Assembly (NCBI GenBank): GCA_026874595.1
Contig: CM049307.1
Coordinates: 93,226,330-93,290,329, forward strand
Direction of reading: 5' to 3'
Origin: Sipunculus nudus
Taxonomy: Eukaryota; Annelida; Sipuncula; Golfingiida; Sipunculidae
DNA: 64,000 nt
The position numbers and the translations under genes were made by a program. Numbering within the stretch: the first letter of the stretch is position 1; each line of letters begins with the position of its first letter. This document shows, piece by piece, positions 45,825-57,805 of the stretch. The notes under the pieces are model-generated. The model had not been told where the DNA came from. It did no database searches and saw nothing but the letters and a program-made list of their open reading frames with translations.

Positions 45825-46682
45825 TGTTACGGAACCTAATATCAACAGATCACGTATGTGTGATGAACATAAATTTTGTAATGGAGAAAAAAAATCAGAT
45901 TCTGTAACATCTGAACATTTCAGGCAGCCTGAAATGTCTAGGGGAATGAATAAAGAAGTCAGTGTTATTTTTAACAAATAACTTTAATTTATTCTTAAAA
46001 CAAACCTAATATTACAATACCCCAAATCCATACAATGACACAGTATAATAGCAGTAAAACAGCAAATCAATACAATCACATAGTAAAAAAAACAAAAAAA
46101 AAACAAAGTGCACAGTACCTGGATCCCACCACTGTCACAGCGACGAGTCCTTTAAAATGTATCAGCCGGACGAACAATTCACAAGAATTCTCTCGGAGAA
46201 TAACAGTCCAATGTAAGGCTCTTGTAACAATCCCGAAAGTAATCCTAAGACCAAAAAAGATTCGTCCCAAATCCTGAAGAAAATATGAAGAAAATCTATA
46301 ATTGCCCCACTTATCGGAATAGGTCTCAAAAACTGACATACACGCTTCTGTGTCCGCTGAAATATTCTCTCACCTCTCTCTCGGCTCTAAAACTCGGCCC
46401 CTATTTATAACTTCTCACCTCCAGCCGAGAACCTTCCATAGCTCGAACAATCTAAAGAATCTAACACAGTAAAGAACATACTAGAACAAAGAACGCTGTG
46501 TATATAGGGTTCATCCAATGCGGATTAAACCGAGCCTGCAACATCCATCCAGGCGAGGCCGCTACAACACGAGCTACTCGTGGCACACAAACAAAAGGCC
46601 AACAACACATGGAACATCCGTGTACACAATGAAACAATCATCTGTAAGACCGCTGCACACTATAAAAGGGGCACCTGTAACA
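45825..46682 (-). repeat. 5' long terminal repeat of the Gypsy-type element
   Basis: Minus-strand boundaries are TGTTACAGG at 46682 and CCGTAACA at 45825, giving the TG...CA ends with 6-bp inverted termini (TGTTAC/GTAACA). It is about 858 bp. Inside, a TATA-like box (ttataaatag) lies at 46401-46410 and a polyadenylation signal (AATAAA) at 45988-45993, in the order expected for U3-R-U5. The primer-binding site follows directly. No second LTR was seen downstream of RNase H down to 39000, so direct comparison was not possible and the outer border is an inference. Confidence 0.6.
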
Positions 46683-47500
46683 ATACGTCCTATGTTCTAC
46701 GCTCCCGAGGCAGCGGAAATCTTGCGCTTCTAAAGAAGCAACTGATTTTCACGCTGCCAGCTTTGACCGTTTATGATATATTTAGACACCAGATTACGGT
46801 TCGTTGTCCGCTGAAATAAGCGTGCGTATGATGTGACAAGCAGCCAATCAGATGCCAATAAACAAACACTCGACAGGCATCCTGGCTCCGCCCATTCCCG
46901 AATTTAAATTGCTCCCTCTGCATTCTTGCATCATCGACCGATTCGATTATGACTGTGTTAGCGTAGCCTTGTATCTGTTGTCTGAAGAACTGAAACAAGC
47001 CAGGGAGGTGTGCACGCAGCCTTTGTTGTTACGTTTCGTTTGAATTACAGCTCACCAGCCGAGCATCCTATGTGCCCAAGGCCCTAAGCAAACCACGTCA
47101 GGGGCAATTCTCTCTGAGCCAGTGGCCTGTTCAGACGGTTACGCGGGGCGATGAGCTGTCACTTAAAACGAAATAAACATGATTGGCTCCGTGTATTCCT
47201 CGCTTGGCTTTGTTTTCCAGCACAAGGTCTCATCTGATTGGACAAAAATACAGTGCTCCCCTCTGGTGTAGCAATTCAGGATACGAGGTCATAACAAACA
47301 GCGCCTTAAGATATAGTTAGTAGCCCTATAGGTAAAGCGCTGTGTAAAGAGCATACCTATGTTCCACCTGTCGTCGTATATTAGAATCTTCTATCGATAA
47401 TGGTTATCTTTTAATCATTAGTCGATCAAATACCAACCTAATACGTGCTATATTGTTCTGTCACTTTATAAACTTTATGTATAATATGAATTGTTTAACT
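46683..47500. other. Non-coding stretch
   Basis: Moderate-GC sequence upstream of the LTR with no recognised gene or repeat. Confidence 0.5.
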
Positions 47501-47514
47501 GGTTATAATGACTA

Positions 47515-47725
47515 ATACAAGGCTTTCTCCATTCCCCGGGTAGCAGCGTTCTGTAGGCCCTGGAGGTGGCGGAAACCAGAGGACCCGGAGAAAATCACCG
47601 ACCTTGGACTGGCAACAACATCCCCATCTCATACCCACGCCAGGGATCGAGCCCGGGTCACCATCGGAGAGAGCTTGGCGTGAAACCCCTCGACTGTCCA
47701 GCACTGAGTACATCGGAAAGCTGGA
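47515..47725 (-). mobile_element. tRNA-derived SINE
   Basis: On the minus strand acccgggctcgatccctggcg is B-box-like. It is followed by gattttctccgggtcctctggtttccgcc, a tail phrase common in SINEs of marine invertebrates. The 5' part (gtcgaggggtttcacgccaagctctc) is the degenerate tRNA-like head. The dispersed repeat shared with 33718 lies just upstream. Confidence 0.55.
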
Positions 47726-47784
47726 CTGTTTATTAAATGCACTACACAATACTGGTGAATTTGAAATGCCTGTTTGTATGAAAC

Positions 47785-47840
47785 TAGAAACCAGAAACAC
47801 TCAGAGAGCGCAGACCTCCGCCAAGGCAGCTCATAACCCT
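47785..47840 (-). repeat. Dispersed repeat, second copy
   Basis: Reverse-orientation copy of the repeat at 33718-33770 (gagctgccttggcggaggtctgcgctctctgagtg on the minus strand). Confidence 0.55.
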
Positions 47841-48444
47841 AGTATGGCATTGTCAGATAAGTAGCATTTTTCCTTTTAAAGATCATGGTTTCGGATCATT
47901 CCCAAAATTTAAACAATTGTTCCCTGTATCTGTCCAGAGCTATACAGAAAATTTAATCAAAATCTATTAATATATAATTATATATAATATTGTCAACAGA
48001 CAAACAAACAAACAAAAGCCGTAAAAAACACAACACCTGCCCCTTGGAGCAGGTAATAAGGCATATTTATGATGTGTTTTAATTTTGAAATGGAGGCCTA
48101 ATGTTTCACATAGCATGACCGTGGAAAAGGCAGCCGGTCGCATCGTTGTCTTTTGAGTGATGAAGGTGCGTGTTCCAAAGATGTGTGTTATGCTTAAACG
48201 AAACATACCTATCGATATACTGGTACTGTTTATAGTATATTTAGGATCAAAAGGGAGGCTAATAAACAAGTGGAGCCGAAAAATTCTGCAGACTTTCACG
48301 TTAAAACTGAATAAACTAACATAAAGGGGTCCTTAAAGCCCAGACGAAGGTTGATGAAAAGTTTGTAACGTCCTTGAACAACAGCTGTGATAACCTTAAC
48401 GAAAGTGTTTTGATTTACGTTTGAACATCTGACAGTCGATGTTA

Positions 48445-49655
48445 AGTCTGCACTAGCATGGTTCCCAGCCTGTCTTGCGCTACGCACACGGAGCATGGCA
48501 CAAAAGGTTACAACATCGTCCCACAACACACCGCGCGAAAAAAAAAACATCAGAGCCACGTGTCAGGATGTTTTCACGTGATGGTTTGCATGCTTCATAA
48601 CACCGGCCATGATTTAATGCTCGTTAGTTGATGGCAAATTTAGGAAAAAAATTTCATATTTTTGAGACAACATGCTGCAATTTACTGCCCTCATGTAGCC
48701 CCCCTGGGAAAGCAGAACTTCTCAAAGAGAATTTACGAAGTTTTCAAAAGAGAAAAATTACTGGTTTATTTTCTTGCGAGCATTATTGAATGGTTTGTCT
48801 GCATCATGCTGAATAATGTTGACTCCCTTGTAAACAGTATGAACTTCTGAAATGAAAATATTTAGTTGACCAGTTGAAAACGTTTAAATGAAGTATCACT
48901 CTGGGTATGAAGGCCCTTACTTTCGTTCAAATGGAAAACAAATACCATATAATCATTCATTTCTGCTAATGTGTACATTATGAGGTGAATAGTAACACAA
49001 AGATTTGAAACAAAAGAAAATCTGATTAAATACCCATTATTTATGACGAGGAAACTTAATATTAAATAATATTGGGCAAAATAAAACAATAATTCGAATG
49101 ACCACGAAATCAAGCTAAACATTACTTTTCTAAATCACAATTTTCACTTAAAACTGGCCCAGATTAAGAAGTTGGGAACATAGATCTATGCTCATAGTCG
49201 CCACTGGCAGGTGATACATTGTAACATGCATCTCGATATCGATTAATAGAACTTTCAAAACCCAAAAGTCAAACATGGGTAATTTGTCACTTTAAAGTTC
49301 CATGCAATGCCCCGCGTCCTGACGTTGTTTTACCAGTGTAGAAACCGCATTTAATGTGCATATTTTTGTCCAGAAAACATTCAGAAAGTCCCATTATAAC
49401 TTATTCTAAGGCACTGCATAAAAGGATGAGCATTTTTCGTAAACTTAACATGTATACTGACTAGTGTAAATCACGATGTTTCGAAGAGAGCAGTCCAACA
49501 CGTGAATCTTCTTGACACGTGGCTCTGTTGTTGTTTTCTCGCGCGGTGTATTGTCCGACGGCGATGATGAAAGAGTGTGTGCCATGCCTCCATGAGTGTA
49601 GCGCAAGGAAGGCTTGGAACCATGCTACGTCTGCACGTGAACGTATTTTGGCTAC
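48445..49655. repeat. Pair of 140-bp inverted repeats about 1 kb apart
   Basis: The plus-strand segment at about 48445-48590 (tagcatggttcccagcctgtcttgcgctac...caccgcgcgaaaa...cagagccacgtgtca) matches the minus strand of about 49495-49655 (tagcatggttccaagccttccttgcgctac...caccgcgcgagaa...cagagccacgtgtca). The space between is AT-rich with no recognised protein. It may be an old inverted-repeat element or two copies of one dispersed repeat. Confidence 0.55.
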
Positions 49656-49689
49656 GCATGAGTGGAGAAAATGTATACCGTTTACCAAT

Positions 49690-50825
49690 TAAATATGACG
49701 AGAAACTGGAAGAATTTACAGCTGTGCCACATAAAATTTATTAAATGCTAGTGGATGCAAAAAACTACAACTTTGAATAAAAATTTATAACATCAAGACC
49801 GCTATTATTGCTCCGAAACATCTCAAGCATAAACAAATGACACTGTTATAAATGTATGGATTTAATCCCGCTTAGAATCACAAGAAGTGTTTACATTTGC
49901 ATCACATCAAACTAATCAACCGATACCGTATGCAAAAAAAAAAAAAAAAAAAAAAATAGACGCTTCAAAGAATTCACCAGAGACGCTTATAAAATTATTT
50001 TTTTTTTATTTAAGAAAAATTGCCCTAAAATTGGTAATCATGGTACCGAGTGTGCCTTTGTGCCCATAGGAATATGCCCCTGGATCCTACATTTAAATTA
50101 TGCTATACAAAAATGTGAGAGTGCTTAAAGAATTTTAGATCTGGCACCAAAATTATATTACATGTAATAGTTTTCGAGAACCCGTTTCATGATATTATGG
50201 TGATACATAGAACATGCTAAAAATTGCGACCTTTATAGATATTCTTTATGCGAAATCTTAAACATTCTCCTTTTACGTGAAATTTGTGAGATTTGGCGAG
50301 GCTTGCAATTGTGACGTCCAGCGTTTAAAATGCTACGGGAATAAAAATAAGACGCCTCTGTTTCTTAAAAGATGCGTTTAAACTGATAAAAATAGTCGTC
50401 AATATTGTCGATTTATTGAATGACACCATTGTTACTTCAGGAAAAGGCAGTATTGTCTCAGAAAAAAATACTCTCAGAACGACGAAAAAAAATGAGTGAC
50501 TGTTGACGTTACCACATTCATTAATATTTCAAAGAAATAATCAGATGATAAAAATTGCCGTCATGTAAGAAAACAGTTTTCAGGGTCAAACCCAAATAAA
50601 TCATCTACTCTATAGAAGATAAATGGCAAATGAAAAGAGTTGCGGTTTACCTCTGTAGCATTAATATGTGACCCAGGTATAAGCAGATCCGTAAAATATC
50701 GCATATTCTCATTTGACTGGAAACTGGGCAAGAATCGGCGATTGCCACAACAAACTAATTAAATGCTAGCAGATGCAAACAACAATAAGAAAAAATTTAT
50801 AAGATCAAAGCTTCTTTTATTTCAA
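49690..50825. repeat. Direct repeat of about 110 bp
   Basis: Sequence at about 49690-49800 (attaaatgctagtggatgcaaa...aaaatttataacatcaa) recurs at about 50715-50825 (attaaatgctagcagatgcaaa...aaaatttataagatcaa). A poly-A run at 49934-49956 lies between. The class is unknown. Confidence 0.5.
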
Positions 50826-51806
50826 TGTATTCGTTTTGCCCAAACATGTGTAACCATGAAGTGAAGTACAGTTTATCTGGCTCAGATGATTTTTTATATA
50901 GATAAACGATTGAGATTTTAGGTGATTTTGACCTGGCCTTTTAAACGATTTTGTCTCTGAGATATGTTTGGTACACTTATAGAAGGGTCTTTCAAAAGGG
51001 TTTTCCTCAGAACCTAGAGTTTCCAGTTGAATAAACCTCTCCCCTGACGCGCAAAGAGTTTAAAGCCATAAGTTCCTGCATGAAATATATTTTATTTTGA
51101 GAAACTAACTTATGGAAATTTAAATATATATTTTCTATAAAAGCCGCGAGAGGACAATAGCGCCGCCAAGACTTACAGAGATTTTTGGATATACCGACTG
51201 TGATATCACGTGATTTTTATGCACGCACACGAGTTCATTTCATGTTCTTTTGAAGCAAACTACAGTAACAGTGGACGAAGATAGATACTCCGTCTCAGAT
51301 ACGATATTACTCGTGGAAGAGCAGGCAGTTTTTTTTAAATTTTAATTCACTGAATGTTAAGTAACATGTTTGATGTTGTATTAGACTAGCTTTAACAACA
51401 CAATGTTGGGTGTGCAGCATGAGAAGCTGGCTATGTCATTCCTTTTACAGATTCAAGATGGCGATGTTTCGCGACTTCACAGGCGTCATTCCATTTGACA
51501 GTGGCATTCGTTTCTTTCATTTTCAGCGAATATTTACTAAACTTTACAGAACATTTACTAATTAAGAGTTCACAGAATGTGAACAATTTTTATTGTAAAA
51601 TAAAATCTGTAGTATTTATGGCGAGTTGAAAACAAGAGTATTTGTTGAAAGTTGGGACCTTCCTCCAAAATTTTAAACTGTGTGCTGTTTTATTATTATC
51701 ACTTGAGTACATAACAATTTAGGCTTTTCCCTATCACCTATTTGTGTAATACAATTTGATAAATTGATAAAAATGAAACTTATACTAAGATATGTCATCA
51801 ATTTAA
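50826..51806. other. Non-coding stretch
   Basis: AT-rich; no gene or repeat recognised. Confidence 0.5.
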
Positions 51807-51931
51807 TTAGCTAGTACAAATGGTTTCAACTACAGTACCAGTAGGCGTAGCTTCTGTGGGTTGGCTGGTTACAGGAGGTACGGCTGGCATAGATGTGGTG
51901 GCAGGAATCAGATCAGTAGTATCAGCTGGCT
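51807..51931 (-). CDS. PAN/apple secreted protein, exon 3 (Thr/Pro-rich tail)
   Basis: Acceptor (atttttcag) joins in phase 1 to the exon ending at 53952 (TTC G|AG). It encodes EPADTTDLIPATTSMPAVPP, VTSQPTEATPTGTVVE and ICTS, then TAA at 51807-51809. The Thr/Ser/Pro-rich, charge-poor tail resembles a short mucin-like, potentially O-glycosylated segment. It completes a 140-residue product. Confidence 0.7.
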
Positions 51932-51939
51932 CTGAAAAA

Positions 51940-53289
51940 TAAAAAAAAACAAAAATTAATGAATAATATAAGCTGTTATGTATTAAGCTGTTATTGTATA
52001 AATTTCTATTTTGTGCTAAAGTTGAAGTAGAACTTAAGCCGAAAGTTATATTAACTGCATACAAGTATATTTTACATATGCTGGTTACGAATGAAATTTG
52101 TACTAATTGTTTGAGGTGCACAAAGAGGAATTTCTAAACAAGGATGAAGTAAGATATGTGGTAAACATCAATTAAAGGAAATGATTGGAAGGGTAACGTG
52201 TTGTCGATGCCGCTTCAGCACTTTTTATATTAAGAATATTTAGAACTGAAACAAAGGGTGATATTTTTAAGTCGTGAGAATTTGAAGAAATAACAGAAAA
52301 TTGAAATTTTTAAAAGAGACTTTTGAAATTTAGAGTATTTACAGTGTAAATAACTTAAGACTGAGATTATTTTATAACCATTACAGCTTCTGCGCAATAT
52401 TAGATCTTCAGCTATGAAAAACTAAAATGCATAATAGTTTGAAACAAATATAACCTTTTATATGTTTCAATTTCACCTGTTGGTAAGAGTTGTGAACCCA
52501 CACCCACTACAGTTAGAAAACCAGTTTGTATCTGATAAGATAACTGTAACTTTGTATTTATCAGTCAACAGTATACGGATATTAAGTTTACCTTTATTGG
52601 CTATTCATTGTAGCGTGCTTAAGGGTATACGATTCTCTCATAAAAGATATTTCTTCGTGAAAATGTTTCAACAGTTTTTTTCTACCAAGAAAGAATTGGA
52701 TGGTCTGATGAGGTTTGTGTGTGTCTTTTTATTCAGCTTTCATTCAGTCGACATCATGGTGGACCCCTTCTGCATCATATTCAGAGATACGTCGAATAAA
52801 GAGACACCCAACAAACATATTGCTCAGTCCCGCCGTTTCTATGTCGGTATGTTTATTGGTTTGGCAAGGCATATTGCGCAGTTCTGTCAGTATGTCTGTC
52901 TGTATGGCTGTTCCTGTCGTAAGCTTTGATTCGGCAAGCTTATTGCTCCTTTCTATAGGTTTGTATGTCTCCATAAAAGTTCCCACTGGAAACTTTGACT
53001 GGGCAAGCATGTTGCTTAGCATATACATTCGTGTTAACATAGGCTGACCAGTCTGTCTAAAAACTCAGGGGGGTAGCCAGGATTTATGGAGGCGGGGGAG
53101 GGGGTGGTGGATGCAGTGGCATATCTGCTTGCCAACGAGTGAACACACACATATATTTGTATATGAAAAGAATCAGCCAAACTCGGTATATTCATAACAT
53201 TTTCAGCTCAAAATCATTTGTAACCTGCAGATGACAGTCTACATTAATGAAACTAAATGTTAAAAAGACTGATATTTTTCATATATTTG

Positions 53290-53324
<35 letters not shown>

Positions 53325-53951
53325 CATATATATATATATATAAATATTTATATATATTACTTTTTATAAATTTACTTTCTTAGTAGATATTTAGTGTCTG
53401 AAAAGTTTTCCCTCAATATTTCATGCAACGTATAATGAGTGGATTGTGGTGGGATAGGGGGCATGGACTTCTGCGGCAGCACCCCCCCCCCCCCCACACA
53501 CACACACGGCATCCCTATACTGAAAAAAAAAATTCTTAGCAAGAGACTCCCGATGAATGGTAGTACACAATATGAATATCTCAGAATGCTCAATAATGAA
53601 AATGAAATATAATTAAATGCCAAAATAGAATTTGCAAGAATAAATATTATCAGAAATCTCATGAAATTCTACAATTTTGTCTTCAACATTAAATTCAGGA
53701 TTAAATAACCAGTAGTACTGGAAGTAGTAATAGTGCTGGGAGCCAAGTTAGTAGTAGTCGTTGTAGTATTTATATTTATTAACAATGCATGAATGATAAA
53801 TATTATAATAATAATAAATTATTGTTTTATCATTTTTACGTGCAGTATTAATTGTAGTAGTAGTATTAGTAATAGAAGCAGTTGTATATCATTAGCAATC
53901 ACAGAAACACTGATGGTATATCAGACCTTTGTGACAAATTAACGTGCTCAC
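51940..53951. other. Intron 2 of the PAN/apple gene
   Basis: It contains a degenerate tandem repeat at about 52815-53030 (unit about 70 bp with ggcaagcatattgctc and actttga), an interrupted TA array at 53288-53357, a poly-C and (CA)n tract at 53481-53507, and a cagggggGTAGCCAGGATT phrase at 53065 related to the hAT-like termini at 34712. The long plus-strand frame at 52462-52929 shows no domain and is probably chance. Confidence 0.5.
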
Positions 53952-54209
53952 CGAATCGATGGATGTAGGCTGTGGACTCTACAAGAAAGTGGACATCAAG
54001 AACTGGAGACAAGAGAAGTTCACAGGTCCCGTTGCTGAAGGCGTTTAGAGCAGGGCATGCTGGCAGTCGATTGCATTGCAACAAACATTCCATTGGCATG
54101 GTGCCGCAGCGTGGCTGTTTCATTTCGATTAGGTTTGTTCGGGTGGCAAAAGCTCTCGATTCCTTCTGTCGGTCGTAATACCGGCCTGTCGTAGACACCC
54201 CGAGGGTGC
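53952..54209 (-). CDS. PAN/apple-like domain protein, exon 2
   Basis: A 258-bp exon with acceptor (tctgttaccaag) and donor (GATTCG|gtgagc), both phase 1. It reads GTLGVSTTGRYYDRQKESRA, then RCGTMPMECLLQCNRLPACP, ALNAFSNGTCELLLSP and VESTAYIHRF. The C-x6-C-x3-C-x4-C spacing followed by a later cysteine in G(T)CEL is the core of PAN/apple-type domains, which bind proteins or carbohydrates outside the cell. One N-glycosylation sequon (NGT) is present. No damage was seen. The frame also runs open upstream, but the splice phases of the signal exon at 58467 and the tail exon at 51931 fit this border. Confidence 0.78.
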
Positions 54210-54644
54210 CTTGGTAACAGAAAGCGATGACATGATCAGATAAATTATAATAATTCATATACTCTCATGTAGACATCTGGCTGGTTAAAGATCTGTTTTG
54301 TTATCACTACCAGTCAGTGAATAATTAATGCAGCCTATTATTTTATATGACAATTGTTTAAAACCTGCTTAATTACCCACCCCTCAATTTACACACTCTA
54401 AGCGTTCTACCCGCCCTCGACAGTTGCGTTCCCTAATTTATACGTCACAGAACATATACACAAACACATCAGAGTTTAGCTCTGTATCTGCGACTGAATA
54501 TGGAAATGTTGAGAAAAAATAGGATATTGATGAAAAATAATTATTTTTTATTGATCCCCGCCAACATATTTCTGGGGTGATATACATATTCTACACGATC
54601 AGTGACAAAAAAAATTAAATTGTTTTACAATCTAGAACAGGAAC

Positions 54645-56090
54645 TATTTGTTTGTCTTTCTGCTTGTAAATAATACTCGGATCTAAATGGTTGAGGATAT
54701 TTTAATTATAATTACTATGTCTATCTCTCCGTCTGTTTGTCTCTCTGTCTGTAGGTTCTACTCAGAATCAGGTTGTTATATACTTTCCAGTATTATCACT
54801 GTCTGTCTGTTTGTCTGTAAATAATTCCCCGACTCAAGTGGCCGAGTACTTGATTAGTATTATTACAGTCGGTCTGCATGTCTGTCTGCCTGTAAGTTAT
54901 ACTCAGACTTAAGTGGTGAGTACTTTGTAAGTATTATTACTGTCTCTCTGTCTGTCTGTATGACTGTCTGTCAGTTGGTAGTACTCTGACTCAAGTGGTT
55001 GAGAACTTAGTCAGTATTTTAACTGTCTGTGTGTCCCCTTCTCTGTCTGTCCTTGAGTAATACCAAGGAGTTTACAGGGATGGAGTATCAAGTGAGAGTC
55101 TGGTCGTGTCGGATGTTGCTGACGGGGGTCATAAAACTCGCTGCTCTAAGGCACAAAGAGATGCCGCTGATAAGCCCGGTGCTAATTGATACAGCGCGAG
55201 AGACCCCCTTTCGGCGTGACTTCGGAATTATTGTGACATGGATGAGTAAGTTTCTCCCCAATTTTGTCTCCGGTAGTATTAAATATAATTTTTTAAACAA
55301 TCATAAGTTTGAACACCATATGTCATATGTGTGGGAAACGTGTGTGAAGCTGTAGTTGCTAATGACGCGGTAAATATGGGCGATAATACGAGAACAACGC
55401 CGTCAGTGACAGATCGGGTGTTGGCGCACTGTTATCCATCTAAATGAAAGTCATCCGATCATAAGAGTCAACATTTTTTTTATCGACGGAATACTTTAAT
55501 AAATGGCTAATTATTAATATAAGTCAGAAGTGTGGGAACTGATGGAATTTTTTATTATTCCGAAGTTATTCAGGGAAAGTAAGGTTTACATTTAACAGTC
55601 GTCCGTCATGAATAACGGCAGAAGTCGATGTAGAGTGACCGCATCTACCCCAAAATCGACAAGTGATTCCTCAACACGAGACCTCTCTAGATATATTTGT
55701 TGCGCATAATTCTTGACAAAAAAAAAACATTTGCGCATTCATAATTTCGGTTAATGTTATTCCAGTGATTTACTGCTCAGTTACTGGATATATCGCTCTC
55801 CGCTTCAGCGAGCCACAGCGGTCCGCAGAAGTAACATCTAGCAGGCTCGTTTTATCAAAGGCCGTGCCGCCGCTGCGCCTGACACCGCGGCACAATAGGC
55901 GCACAATAAAGTTAATGGGCTTATCATGTCTTAATTGCAATTAGCGCACGACTGACTCTCGCGACCTGGCAGCGCTTCTGACAGTTGTTACTCCATCCCT
56001 GTAAACTCCTTGGTAATACTAAGGTTCAAGTGGTCGAGTACTTGGTTAGTATTATTACTGTCTGCCGGTCTGTTATAATCGTGTGGCAAA
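54645..56090. repeat. Satellite with about 76-bp period, split by an inserted element
   Basis: Six visible units with the recurring phrases gactcaagtggttgagtact, tagtattattactgtctgt and ctgtctgtaagtaatactc. The phrase agtattattac recurs at 54789, 54856, 54930, 55013 and 56048. The last gap includes the element at 55063-56013; without it and one 5-bp target copy the spacing is 79, within the normal range. Confidence 0.8.
55063..56013. mobile_element. 951-bp inverted-repeat DNA element
   Basis: It begins CCAAGGAGTTTACAGGGATG and ends with the reverse complement; terminal inverted repeats match over 25 bases (through GGAGTA). It is flanked by TAATA on both sides, a 5-bp target duplication (6 bp if one terminal C is counted as flank). 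It is inserted inside the satellite at 54645-56090. A truncated copy of one end lies at 57240-57325. The interior includes a GC-rich block (gccgtgccgccgctgcgcctgac) and no recognisable transposase, so it is non-autonomous. I could not assign a superfamily. Confidence 0.75.
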
Positions 56091-57239
56091 TCCTTTAATT
56101 TCAAGTTATGATGCACCTCCATTTTTAGTTTTGGTGCCATTTTCCATTTTAAAATTCACACATAAAATATTTCAAAACATTACCCCTCAGGGAAAGTGTC
56201 CACATTGCCTTAAATCTCCAATTAATAACTAATCTCGGTATGGATATAAAAAAAAAATAAATGGGTTAATGTCCAAGGTTCACAATTGGAAATTGTCATT
56301 TGCAGAAATGTACACTGGTGATTCCAATCGGATATATCACTTAACCTATTTCGGATGAGCTGATGCTATCAAAATTAATTTCAAAACTGTATTTTAATAT
56401 TTAACCTTCAAATTTTTAAATAAATGTCAACGCATAAAAAAGCATATATTTTTAAAACCTTACTTTATTTTCGGTATAAACGGGCAAAATAGTTCCAGTC
56501 ATCAATATGATCAGGCAAATCAAATATAATGGTTATTTTTGTCATTCTGCTTACTTCAAACTCTTAAGTTATCAATATTTAGCTACTTAAAATAATTAAA
56601 TAGATTATTCATTGTATATATAATGAGAGTGAACATCAGCTTTTGCGGCCAAGCTAAACTTTGATGTATAGGTTCCATTGAAATGGCATTGGCGAAATTT
56701 CTTTTATTCGACTGAAATGAATTTAAAATCTAAAAATTTTAATTTTAATATGAATTTCAAACATTTAAAAAATGACTCATGGGTCATGACGCTCAGCTGA
56801 TTAGTTGGTATTGTGTTCGTATATAGTGTGATACTAGATGCATGTATGTGTTTGGTACTGGTTGTGTGTAGGCCACTGTACAGGAGCTGTCATTAATCCA
56901 AATGAGTTCATGGTGACCTAATTACCCATGTTGCGGTAGATTAAGGGTAGGGGTCACAAGGTACAAAATGGTCAAGATTAAGCGCCAGTGATAATAATAC
57001 TAGTCATGACTGAACATTTGCTAATGGTTTTAATAGTAAAAATTAACACTCAATAAAAGCTTGCAGGAAATAGGTCCCATCGACCTTATTTAAGGTTTCG
57101 AAGGAGACATTTTGTTGGAGAGGAAGGCTGCACAGGTTTATGATTCTAGGACTTGTAGTTCCAATTTGTGCCCTGCTAACCGCTAAACGGCTGGACGGAA
57201 GGACAACGGACAAGGACCCATCCCTATAGTTAAGATAAC
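56091..57239. other. Intron 1 of the PAN/apple gene, non-coding
   Basis: AT-rich; no repeat or exon recognised. Confidence 0.5.
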
Positions 57240-57325
57240 CAAGGAGATTACAGCGATGGAGTAACAACTGTTAGAAGCCCTGCCAGGTCGCGAGTGTCAG
57301 TCGTGCGCTAATTGCAATTAAGTCA
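57240..57325 (+). mobile_element. Truncated end of the 951-bp element family
   Basis: accaaggagattacagcgatggagtaacaac and the following 55 bases (gccctgccaggtcgcgagtgtcagtcgtgcgctaattgcaattaag) match the reverse complement of 55930-56014 with a handful of substitutions. It is a second, truncated family member. Confidence 0.8.
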
Positions 57326-57366
57326 GTAATAATTCTGTAGCATAGGACATGTTCAATTTAAAAAAA

Positions 57367-57368
<2 letters not shown>

Positions 57369-57450
<82 letters not shown>

Positions 57451-57452
57451 AA
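57369..57452. repeat. (AT)n microsatellite
   Basis: Interrupted TA array. Another TA array lies at 57756-57802 and a C-rich tract at 57853-57872. Confidence 0.95.
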
Positions 57453-57750
57453 ATAATTTGAAATGAAAACAGGAAAAAGGAGAGGTTAGTTCAAAGTATG
57501 TACGATTCCGATTTGTCTTTTTTTTGTCTTGTTACAGACTTCAAGTTGTGTTTTTCTTTAATATGCGTTAGTTGTCTATATAAATACCTTTAATTATCAA
57601 TTCTGTTTTGGTGAACCATGCATTTATTTGTGAACATTATAAGAGTATGGTATTTTGTACGGCATAAATACTGATTTGATTGACTGCGGCAGTATCCACT
57701 GCTTATTCATTATTACTTATAGATGTATTACTTATAAAGCTTTCTAATCA

Positions 57751-57805
<55 letters not shown>

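Noticed and set aside
46076-46339. Minus-strand open frame of 87 codons
   Set aside because: It lies in the R-U5 part of the retroelement LTR and shows no protein motif.
52462-52929. Plus-strand open frame of 155 codons
   Set aside because: No start context, domain or splice support; it covers AT-rich intron and part of a 70-bp tandem repeat, antisense to the PAN/apple gene.
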